A DNA stretch of 64,000 bases from an uncultured Bryobacterales bacterium (lineage in GTDB: Bacteria > Acidobacteriota > Terriglobia > Bryobacterales > UBA6623): positions 2,680,435 to 2,744,434 of the forward strand of contig OY282420.1 of NCBI GenBank assembly GCA_958295955.1, in the 5' to 3' direction. Below, piece by piece: positions 38,072 through 45,775 of the stretch. A model generated the notes under the pieces. That model was not told the origin of the DNA. It worked only from the letters and a program-made list of their open reading frames with translations, and searched no databases. The position numbers and the translations under genes are program-made. Position 1 is the stretch's first letter. The number at the start of each line of letters is the position of its first letter.

Positions 38072-38257
38072 AGATCGGCCCGCGGCGCAACGGCCCCAAA
38101 ACCTTTGCGCAGAAATTCAAATTGCCGTTGACACGCCCGGCCGGCGTTACGATCGGGTTTCCACAGACGGAAGCGAGGTCTTGTTTCATGCGCTGGAACT
38201 AATCTCAAAGTCGGACTCCGCAGCGCTCATGCCCGCGCGCTGCGCGGACTGCGGGGT

Positions 38258-40690
38258 TCATTCGCCGCGCAGCAGGTAACCTTCGGGGTCCAATGCGACC
38301 CGCGCCGCTCTTTCGTCGAGCGCGAACGAAAACTCCGTTTCGCCGCCGTCAGTGAGGATGTATCTGTCGATGGAGTTGCCCGAAGCCGTGACGACTCTCA
38401 CCGGGGCCGCGATGGAGAAGCGTTCGGCAACGCCGCTCTGCCTGAGTTTCGCCGTCAGCAGGTGGCGGCCCTGCCCCGGTTTTTGACTGTATGCGAGGCT
38501 CAACCGCGGAATTCCGGTGCGGTAAACCCACAGGTCGAAGAACTCGCGCAACTCGGGGTCGGGGTATCCGGCGGGAACCAGGCGGGCCGCTTCCCGGCGG
38601 ATATCCTCGGTCGTGACCGCGCGGAACGCGAAGCGCTCGCGCAACCCCCTGAGGAAAGAATAAAACCCTTCGTCACCCATCACGCCGCGCAGCATGTGGA
38701 AAATCCAGGCGCCTTTCTCGTAGGCGACGATGCGGTAGGCGCGGGGCGTCTTCGCCGTGCGCAGGCGCTCGCCCAAAACGACCGGACCGGCGGCTTCGAG
38801 CGCGCCGCCGCCGTCAACGGTTTCCAGCAACCGCCTGCGGTACGCGGCCAGCGAGCGGTCGAGCGCCGCGCGGCCTTCCCGCTGCTCCAGGAACAAAAGC
38901 GACGAGTAGGTGGCCAGCCCCTCCATGATCCAGCTCTCGCCGGGGCGGGCGACGGTCACCACGTTGCCCCACCATTGATGCGCGAGTTCGTGGGGAAGCA
39001 GCAACTCGGCGTAGAAGCGCGATTCCTCCGCGGACAAACCGCTCAGAGCCGGATCTCCGGGGCGGAAATAGCTCCTGGTCGAGGCATAGACCAATCCGGG
39101 AAAGCCCTGCCCGAAATCGCCGGGCACGGGCGACACGACCACTCGTTTTTGGGCGGGCGCGCCGAATTTCTGCAGGAAAAAGCTGAAGGCCGCCGCGCAA
39201 AGATCGGCCGTTTCTTCGATCCGCGGCGCCGGGGCGGGCGGTTCTCGGGGCGCATCGAAAATCAGGGGGAGGGGCGGGAGCCGCAGGGCGTAGCGCGAAC
39301 GCCGCCGGCCCGGCAGCGGATCGGGAGCGGGCGCGAGGGGTATCGTTACCGGTTGGGGGGGCGGCTTCTCCGCGGCGGGCTTGTGGCCGTGGACCGCGAT
39401 TTCGTAACCGTTCGCCTGCCGCGTCGTCGAGAAGTAGCGGCCGAGATTGAAGCCGGCGAGACGAATGGGGCTCTCCGTTCGGAAACGAGTCGAACGCACG
39501 CCGGCGTCCACGGAATCCGCGATCTGCGTTCCGGTGGCGACCAACTCCAGATGCGCGGGATAGCGGAAATCGAGATCGTAGCGCGAAAAACGGAGATCCG
39601 TCCGCGGATACCACGTGCCGCGGTCGCCCACGTAATAGACTCCCGACCCCGTGTCCGAGATCGATTTTCCGGAATAGCGGAATTCCAACTCGTGCCGCGA
39701 ACCGGCTTGCAGCGGCTCGGGCAGCACAACGACCACGAGATTGTTTTGGCGGCGCGAAGGCCCGCTGAAAGCCGGCTGCTCCTTTTGCAGGAACTCGACC
39801 GCTTCGCCGTCGAGCAGCACTGCGGAAACGCGCAGGCGCCCGGAAAGCTCGAAGTCGAAAGAACGCGCCCGCGGGACTTGCGGATAGAAGTCTGCGCTCA
39901 TGCGCACGTCCATGTCGAGCTCGGGGCCGATTTCGGCGGCAATCCGGTAATTTTGCAGCCGCCCCGGCGCGGGCGTGACGTTGCGCCGGCCTTCCCGAAA
40001 ATTTCTTCCCTCGAAGCTGGTCCAGACTTCGTAGAATTCCCGGTCGCGGTCGCGGACGAGCCTGCCCGCGCTGACCTGCTTGTCGAGGCGGGGTTCGATC
40101 GAGACCTCGAAGCGCCCCAGCCGGTTCCCGCGCATGGCGCCCACGAAGAAGCCGTCTTCGGGGGGCGCATCGGAGTAGGCATCGGCGAACACGCGCAGGG
40201 CCGCGCCGCCCAGCAGATTGCGGACTATCGTGGACCAGCGCGGCGCGAGGCGCGCTCCGGCTGCGGCGTCCGCTCGACTGCTCGGGCTCTTGTCGATGGC
40301 GCGCATCAGCGCGTCGGCCGTATCGTCGGTGAAGAAGAACACGGCGGTGCGGAATTTTTCGTCGAGCACGGTCTCATCGAGAAAGCGGGCGATGGCATGC
40401 CGCTCGCCGGGGGTCGGCGGGATGAGCAGCGCCTCGCCGGTATCGGCCGGCTCGCTCGACACGAAAGCAACGGCGATGTCGCGGCCGTGGACCTTGCGGC
40501 CGAAAATCAAGTGGCCGTCAGTGAAGTAGAGCTTGATCTCCTCGCGTTCGAGGAAGACGTCGCGAACGCGGTAGCAGCGCTCCGGGTCGAGTTCGACGCG
40601 GCGGATCTGCTGCAAATAGTCGTCCGCCGCGGCGCAAAGCACGCGGGCGCACAGCAGCAGGGCAAAGATGACCGGACGCGCCAACTGCAC
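38258..40690 (-). CDS. exported M1-family metallopeptidase
   Basis: Zinc aminopeptidase-like protein of 810 residues with a GTG start and signal peptide (LARPVIFALLLCARVLCAAA). The zinc motif HELAHQWWG lies near 567-575 and the third ligand in SWIMEGLATY follows about 18 residues later, the HExxH-x18-E layout of M1; a tyrosine in RIVAYEKGAW follows. The motif lies ~250 residues further in than in ordinary M1 enzymes because of an extra N-terminal domain (~20-240) that I do not recognise. A proline-rich linker precedes the catalytic part. Confidence 0.88.
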   Translation of the reverse strand: MQLARPVIFALLLCARVLCAAADDYLQQIRRVELDPERCYRVRDVFLEREEIKLYFTDGHLIFGRKVHGRDIAVAFVSSEPADTGEALLIPPTPGERHAIARFLDETVLDEKFRTAVFFFTDDTADALMRAIDKSPSSRADAAAGARLAPRWSTIVRNLLGGAALRVFADAYSDAPPEDGFFVGAMRGNRLGRFEVSIEPRLDKQVSAGRLVRDRDREFYEVWTSFEGRNFREGRRNVTPAPGRLQNYRIAAEIGPELDMDVRMSADFYPQVPRARSFDFELSGRLRVSAVLLDGEAVEFLQKEQPAFSGPSRRQNNLVVVVLPEPLQAGSRHELEFRYSGKSISDTGSGVYYVGDRGTWYPRTDLRFSRYDLDFRYPAHLELVATGTQIADSVDAGVRSTRFRTESPIRLAGFNLGRYFSTTRQANGYEIAVHGHKPAAEKPPPQPVTIPLAPAPDPLPGRRRSRYALRLPPLPLIFDAPREPPAPAPRIEETADLCAAAFSFFLQKFGAPAQKRVVVSPVPGDFGQGFPGLVYASTRSYFRPGDPALSGLSAEESRFYAELLLPHELAHQWWGNVVTVARPGESWIMEGLATYSSLLFLEQREGRAALDRSLAAYRRRLLETVDGGGALEAAGPVVLGERLRTAKTPRAYRIVAYEKGAWIFHMLRGVMGDEGFYSFLRGLRERFAFRAVTTEDIRREAARLVPAGYPDPELREFFDLWVYRTGIPRLSLAYSQKPGQGRHLLTAKLRQSGVAERFSIAAPVRVVTASGNSIDRYILTDGGETEFSFALDERAARVALDPEGYLLRGE

Positions 40691-40723
40691 TCATCATCCC
40701 CCGCCGCGCGGCAACGGTCAACC

Positions 40724-40741
40724 GCGGCGCGTACGCGCCGC
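40724..40741. repeat. 18-bp perfect palindrome between TonB receptor and M1 peptidase genes
   Basis: GCGGCGCGTACGCGCCGC reads the same on both strands. It starts 6 nt past the stop of the TonB receptor gene and ends 34 nt before the peptidase GTG, both on the minus strand. No T run follows on either strand, so it is not a standard terminator; an operator or an RNA-processing hairpin is possible. Confidence 0.6.
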
Positions 40742-40746
40742 CGCGT

Positions 40747-43104
40747 CTAAAAGAACCGCACCATGTAGGTGAAGCGCACGCCGCGGCCGATCTCCGGGGC
40801 GAGGTCTTTGATGAAAGACGAGTGGTTGCGGTAAAGCCGGTCTCCGGCGTTGAAGACGTTCAGTGAGAATTGATGCGCCAAGTGCCGCCGCGCATAGGTG
40901 TACGACGCCTTGATGTTGACCACGGCGTAGCCCGGCGTGCGCGTCTCGCCGGTGAACGTCTGATGCTGTTGGCTCGCCAGAATCAACTCCGGCGCGACGT
41001 GGAAGCCGGCGCGGTTGTAGGCGAAGCCGAGCTTGCCTCTTAGAGGCGGGATGCGCGGTAGCGGGGTCTTCATGTCCGTATCCTGGGCATCGACGAAATC
41101 CATGCCCAGATTCAGCCGCAGGCCGCGGCTCAAGCCGATGTCCAGGAGCGCCTCCGCGCCGGTGAAACGCGCGTTCCGCTGCGTGAATTCGATTATCCGC
41201 AGGCCGTCCTCTTCCTCGCCGGACGCAAAGGGAAAGATGAAGTTGCGGAAGCCGTAGTAGAACACGTTGACCTCGCCGCGCAGGCGGCCTTCTCCTTGGC
41301 GCAGCGACAGGTCGACGCCGTCGCCGCGCTCGGGGCCCAGACCCGGGTCGCCCACCTCGAATGCCAGATTCCCCGCATGGGGGCCGAAGTTGTACAGTTC
41401 TTCGAGCGCCGGAGCGCGGTAGCTGTGCGCGTAATTCGCCACGAAAGCGCCGCCGCGCCACAGGTCGGCATGCAGGCCGGCCGCCGCCGAGCCGCCGGTG
41501 AAGGTCCGCGCGACCGCGTCGGGCGCCTCTTCGTGGTGCTCCTCTTCCTCTTCTTCCTCCTCTTCTTCATCTTCGTGCCCGTGGCTGCGCTCGGCGAACG
41601 CCGGGTTGTAGCGCTGCGTCTCGACACGCCCGCCGAACTGGAACTTCACCCGCTCGAAGTCCAACTCCTCCAGCGCGAAGAAAGCGAGCCCACTCTGATC
41701 GACCGGCGGCGACAGGGCTTCCTCGCCGGCCGCTGCATACTCGCGGTCGATGCCCCAGAAGCCGAACCGGCCGCTCAGCGGACCCCGCCTGCCCTGCTCG
41801 AACACGCCGCGGTAAACGAACTGGTTGTTGCGGAAGGCCGTTCCGATCTCCTGTTCGCCGTCCTCGAAGAACTCGACTTCGTCGTGCTCCCAATCGACAT
41901 AGCCCAATTTCAAGACGAAACTCTCGACCGCCGCGCTGAGGTCGTTCAGTCCCCAGGTGAAGCGGTAGCTTTGGCGGCGCGTGTCGAGCGCGACCCGCTC
42001 GAGTTCTTCCTCGTGGTCTTCTTCTTCTTCCTCTTCGCCTTCTTCTTCGTCTTCGTGCTCGTCCTCGTGGTGGCCGTGAAATTCCTGAACGAACGGCACG
42101 CCGTAGCTGCCGTTATCGACCTTGACGTCGAAGCTGAAAAAAGTCTTGTCGCCGAAGCGGCCGAAGCCGCCGCCGCCATTCGTGCCGTTCGTCCGCGAGT
42201 TGGGGATCTCGCCTTGCTGCGGAGCGGTATAGTCGCCCGCGCGGACGCCCGCGCCCGAGCCCCAGACCATCCAATTGCCGGCGCCGTACTCGAACCCGGC
42301 GTTGCCGGCGGCCAGCGCGTTCGCCGTGCCCGCCGATGCGGAAAGATAACCGCGCAGCCCTTGGTGCGGGTGGCGATGAATCTCATGGTGCCGGCCGATG
42401 GCGTTGACCGTGCCGCCGATGGCGTTGCCCGAGTAGAGCAACGTCGCCGGACCCTTGACGACCTCGAGCCGCTCGAGCTGCGCCGTGTTGACCACTTCGC
42501 CGTGGTCGCCCGACTGTGACGACAGCGTGCCCGTGCGAATGCCGTCTTCCATGACCAGCACCCGGTCGCCGTCGAAACCGCGGACAATCGGCCGCGACGA
42601 GCCGGGGCCGAAGCTGCGCTTGGCAATCCCCGTGCCCACCTTGTGGTCAAGCGCCTCGCCGAGCGAGACGTCGCGGGACAAGCTCAACTCTTGGGCGTTG
42701 AAGGAGTCCACGCTGCCGAACGATTCGAAGGCGGTCTCATGCTTCTCGCTCGCGGTTACGGTGATTTCTTCGTGCATGGCGGTCAAGGCCAGCATGAAGT
42801 CGGCGGTCGCCGTACCGCCGGCGCGGACCTCGACCATCTTGGCCGCTTCGCTGAAAACGCTGTCGAGATGGGTGACGAGGTGGTAGCGGCCCGGAGGCAC
42901 GCGGTCGAATGCATAGGCGCCGTCGTCGCCGCTCAGCGTGCTGCGCCCGAGCTCGACGATCAGCACGATGGCCCCGTGCAGCGGGCCGCCGGTTTCTTTC
43001 ATCGCCACCGTACCGCTCAGACGGCCGTGCGACTGCGCCGCGGCCGAGACGGCCGCCAGAACCGCCAAGGCGGCGATGGGCGGGAAAAGACGTATGTGCC
43101 TCAT
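40747..43104 (-). CDS. TonB-dependent receptor with Glu/His-rich loops, probable metal uptake
   Basis: Outer-membrane receptor of 785 residues: signal peptide (MRHIRLFPPIAALAVLAAVS), a carboxypeptidase-regulatory-like domain (~25-105), plug (VLVMEDGIRTG, YSGNAIGGTVNAIG) and a beta-barrel ending in YMVRFF with terminal Phe. Two loops are extreme: ~340-367 (HGHHEDEHEDEEE then Glu runs) and ~505-527 (HGHEDEEE then Glu runs and HHEE). Such His/acidic loops resemble zinc receptors of the ZnuD kind. Metal specificity is inference. Confidence 0.9.
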   Translation of the reverse strand: MRHIRLFPPIAALAVLAAVSAAAQSHGRLSGTVAMKETGGPLHGAIVLIVELGRSTLSGDDGAYAFDRVPPGRYHLVTHLDSVFSEAAKMVEVRAGGTATADFMLALTAMHEEITVTASEKHETAFESFGSVDSFNAQELSLSRDVSLGEALDHKVGTGIAKRSFGPGSSRPIVRGFDGDRVLVMEDGIRTGTLSSQSGDHGEVVNTAQLERLEVVKGPATLLYSGNAIGGTVNAIGRHHEIHRHPHQGLRGYLSASAGTANALAAGNAGFEYGAGNWMVWGSGAGVRAGDYTAPQQGEIPNSRTNGTNGGGGFGRFGDKTFFSFDVKVDNGSYGVPFVQEFHGHHEDEHEDEEEGEEEEEEDHEEELERVALDTRRQSYRFTWGLNDLSAAVESFVLKLGYVDWEHDEVEFFEDGEQEIGTAFRNNQFVYRGVFEQGRRGPLSGRFGFWGIDREYAAAGEEALSPPVDQSGLAFFALEELDFERVKFQFGGRVETQRYNPAFAERSHGHEDEEEEEEEEEEHHEEAPDAVARTFTGGSAAAGLHADLWRGGAFVANYAHSYRAPALEELYNFGPHAGNLAFEVGDPGLGPERGDGVDLSLRQGEGRLRGEVNVFYYGFRNFIFPFASGEEEDGLRIIEFTQRNARFTGAEALLDIGLSRGLRLNLGMDFVDAQDTDMKTPLPRIPPLRGKLGFAYNRAGFHVAPELILASQQHQTFTGETRTPGYAVVNIKASYTYARRHLAHQFSLNVFNAGDRLYRNHSSFIKDLAPEIGRGVRFTYMVRFF

Positions 43105-43190
43105 GTCTCTTTAGCTTGAAGCCTGTTCGTCCGCGGATGAAGCGCAAAATCGCGGGCGGACACGGAAGCGGCGGCGAACGGGACAAAAAA

Positions 43191-44807
43191 CTACGGCAAG
43201 CGGGACCCCGCAGCAGGGGGCGAAAGCCGGCGATCGGACACGAGCGTGTTCCCCAACTCGTCTTGAAACTCGGCGCAGGCGTTTTCCGTTTCGGCCCGGT
43301 TCCAACCCAAAGCAGCCGCCGCAATCGCTGCCGTCGCATGCGCCCATGCAGGTTCGTAGTTGCGCTCGAAGGCCAGGCCGGTCCGGCGCAAAAGGATGTC
43401 GCCGAGCGTGCGCGCCTTTTCGTGGCGCACGGCGAATTCGATCTGCCCGCGCATGGCCGGGCAGCCGGGCGCCGGCGGCGCCGCGCGCTCGGGCCGGGCG
43501 CGAACGAAGGCCCGCAGCCGCGGCGCGCGCGGGCCGTACAGGACGGCGAGACCGGCGTCGGATTCGTCCAACTCGACAGCTTCGGCAATGCCGGGGTCGT
43601 TCGGAAGCGTCGCGCCGAGTTTTGCGGCGGTTTGCCGCAGCGTGTCCCAGGCAAACGACCGCGCCGTTGTCAGCTTGCCGCCCAGCATCGTCAGCAAGCC
43701 TTGCACGCCGTCCTCGGTTTCGTGATCGTAAAGCGCATGATCGCGGGAAGCCGCATTCATGTTTCCGCCGGTTACGCGCATCAACGGACGCGAGCCGCAA
43801 TAGGCGTAGAGCACGGATTCGCGGCCGACGCCCGCGCGCGGAAACAGGCCGTTCATTTCCTTGAGCAGGTATTCGATCTCGGTCTCGGTCGGCGTCATGC
43901 GGTCCGGGTTGCCGGCAAACGGCGTCTCGGTTGTGCCTACGAGATAGAGACCCCGCCAGGGAACGATGAAAAACGGCCGGCCGTCGGCGCGCGCTTCGCG
44001 ATAAACGGCGTGCCGGGGCGCCCCCGGGAACGGCGCCAGCAAGATGTGCGCCCCGTTCAAGAGAGTCAGCAGGGGTTCCCGCCTTGCCCCGGGCAGCAAG
44101 CGGCGCACGCGGTCGGCCCAAGCGCCGGCGGCGTTGACGACCAACCGCGCGCGGATCTCCTCTTCGCCGTCGGGGCCGTCAACTCTCACCCCGAGGACCC
44201 GCGAATCTTCGACCAGAAATCCCGTGACGGCCGTATGGTTGCGAACCGTCGCCCCGGCTTCCTCGGCCTGCAGCGCCATCTCCAGCGACAAACGCTCGGG
44301 ATAGACCGCCTGGCAGTCGTAATAGACGAAGCCTCCGCGAAGGTCTCCGGCAGCGAGTCCGGGCTCGGCCCGGCGAACCTCCTCGGCGCGCAAACGGCGG
44401 TGTTTCGGCAGCACGGCGCCGCCCGCCAGGAAGCCGTAGATCTCGAGGCCGGCGGCGATATGCCACGGCGGGCGCGAATCGCTGCCGTAAACCGGAATCA
44501 GGAAAGGCTGGGGAACGATCTGCCCCGGAAATTCCCGCAGGAGGATCGTGCGGTCGCGAAGCGATTCGCGCACCAGGCGGAAGCGGAACGATTCCAGATA
44601 GCGCAGGCCGCCGTGAATGAGGCGCGTCGAGCGGCTGGTGACGCCGCAGCCGAAATCGTTCTTCTCGACGAGCGTGACGCGGAAGCCGCTCAACGCCGCC
44701 AGCCGCGCCAGCGCGCAGCCGTTGATGCCGCCGCCAACGATGACGATATCGCTGATGGCGCCGCTTCCCAACTTCCAATCTATCAGCCGTTGCGCCCTCG
44801 CTCCCAA
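43191..44807 (-). CDS. glpD: glycerol-3-phosphate dehydrogenase, FAD-dependent
   Basis: Oxidises glycerol 3-phosphate to dihydroxyacetone phosphate and feeds electrons to quinones at the membrane. The 538-residue protein has the FAD motif DIVIVGGGINGCALARLAA near 20-38, the family block TSRSTRLIHGGLRYLE near 57-72, YDCQ near 165 and GGKLTTAR near 363-370. The start is uncertain: the frame opens at a TTG (44807), and another TTG lies 11 codons in; there is no ATG before the FAD motif. Divergent from pyrD. Confidence 0.92.
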   Translation of the reverse strand: MGARAQRLIDWKLGSGAISDIVIVGGGINGCALARLAALSGFRVTLVEKNDFGCGVTSRSTRLIHGGLRYLESFRFRLVRESLRDRTILLREFPGQIVPQPFLIPVYGSDSRPPWHIAAGLEIYGFLAGGAVLPKHRRLRAEEVRRAEPGLAAGDLRGGFVYYDCQAVYPERLSLEMALQAEEAGATVRNHTAVTGFLVEDSRVLGVRVDGPDGEEEIRARLVVNAAGAWADRVRRLLPGARREPLLTLLNGAHILLAPFPGAPRHAVYREARADGRPFFIVPWRGLYLVGTTETPFAGNPDRMTPTETEIEYLLKEMNGLFPRAGVGRESVLYAYCGSRPLMRVTGGNMNAASRDHALYDHETEDGVQGLLTMLGGKLTTARSFAWDTLRQTAAKLGATLPNDPGIAEAVELDESDAGLAVLYGPRAPRLRAFVRARPERAAPPAPGCPAMRGQIEFAVRHEKARTLGDILLRRTGLAFERNYEPAWAHATAAIAAAALGWNRAETENACAEFQDELGNTLVSDRRLSPPAAGSRLP

Positions 44808-44835
44808 GCCGTCCGATGCGCCGCCCGCGCCCCGC

Positions 44836-44841
44836 TAGAAT
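44836..44841 (+). promoter_or_regulatory. -10 element placed for a leaderless transcript
   Basis: TAGAAT lies 8 nt before the GTG at 44850 of the dihydroorotate dehydrogenase gene. The intervening GTTCTTCC has no Shine-Dalgarno character. Confidence 0.5.
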
Positions 44842-44849
44842 GTTCTTCC

Positions 44850-45773
44850 GTGGCCGACCTCCGGACATCTTTCTGCGGGATTGCGTTGCGCAACCCGATT
44901 CTGGCTTCGAGCGGTACCTTCGGTTACGGATTGGAGTTCGCCTCCCTTGTGGATCTGAATCAGTTGGGCGGCATCGTGGTCAAGGGTCTTTCGCGCAATC
45001 CGATCGCGGGCAACCCCGCTCCGCGCATCGTCGAAACGGCTTCAGGCATGCTGAACTCCGTCGGGCTGCAGAATGTCGGCGTCGAGGCGTTCATCCGCGA
45101 TAAGCTGCCTGCGCTGGCAAAGCTCGATACGCCGGTGTTCGCCAACGTATTCGGCTACGCAGTCGACGACTACGTCGCAGTCATTCGGGCGCTCGAACAG
45201 GCCGAGGGGCCGGCCGGATACGAGTTGAACGTCTCGTGTCCGAACACGCATTGCGGCGGGATGCAGTTCGGCGCCGACGCGGCGCTGCTCGGCGAGGTCG
45301 TTGCCGCCGCAAAGGCCGCCGCGCGCCGGCGCCCGCTGATCGTGAAGTTGTCGCCGAACGTAACCGATATCGCGGCGCAGGCAAGAGCGGCGGAGCGGGC
45401 CGGGGCGGACGCGGTTTCCCTGATTAACACGTTGCAAGGCTTGGCCGTCGATGCCGCGGCGCGAACGCCCCGCCTGGGGGGCGGTTACGGCGGGCTTTCC
45501 GGACCGGCGGTCAAGCCGGTGGCCTTGCGCATGGCGCATCAGGTTGCGCAGGCCGTTTCGATACCGGTCATCGGCATGGGCGGCATTGCCTGCGGCGAAG
45601 ACGCCGCCGAATTCCTCCTCTGCGGCGCGTCGGCGGTGCAGGTGGGAACGGCCTCGTTCTGGGACCCTGCCCGGCCGGCGGCGGCCGTCCGCGAACTGGA
45701 CGACTTTCTCGACAAGCACAAAATCGCCTCGGCAGCCGAGTTGATCGGCGCGCTGCGCATGCCGGGACCGTAG
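44850..45773 (+). CDS. pyrD: dihydroorotate dehydrogenase, class 1B type catalytic subunit
   Basis: Converts dihydroorotate to orotate in pyrimidine synthesis using FMN. The 307-residue protein begins (M)ADLRTSFCGIALRNPILAS and has GTFGYG, KGLSRNP and the catalytic-base cysteine in YELNVSCPNTHCGG near 128-141; SLINTLQGLAVD and GMGGI complete the FMN site. GTG at 44850 is chosen because it gives the family N-terminus; TAGAAT lies 8 nt upstream. The electron-transfer partner PyrK of class 1B is not next to it. Confidence 0.93.
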   Translation: MADLRTSFCGIALRNPILASSGTFGYGLEFASLVDLNQLGGIVVKGLSRNPIAGNPAPRIVETASGMLNSVGLQNVGVEAFIRDKLPALAKLDTPVFANVFGYAVDDYVAVIRALEQAEGPAGYELNVSCPNTHCGGMQFGADAALLGEVVAAAKAAARRRPLIVKLSPNVTDIAAQARAAERAGADAVSLINTLQGLAVDAAARTPRLGGGYGGLSGPAVKPVALRMAHQVAQAVSIPVIGMGGIACGEDAAEFLLCGASAVQVGTASFWDPARPAAAVRELDDFLDKHKIASAAELIGALRMPGP

Positions 45774-45775
45774 GG

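Noticed and set aside
38118-38150. TTGACA after ileS as a full promoter
   Set aside because: No acceptable -10 lies at 15-19 nt; the nearest TACGAT has a spacer of 14.
42909-44849. Open frame of about 650 codons upstream of and in frame with pyrD
   Set aside because: It runs antisense through glpD and the TonB receptor. The GTG at 44850 gives the family N-terminus of dihydroorotate dehydrogenase.
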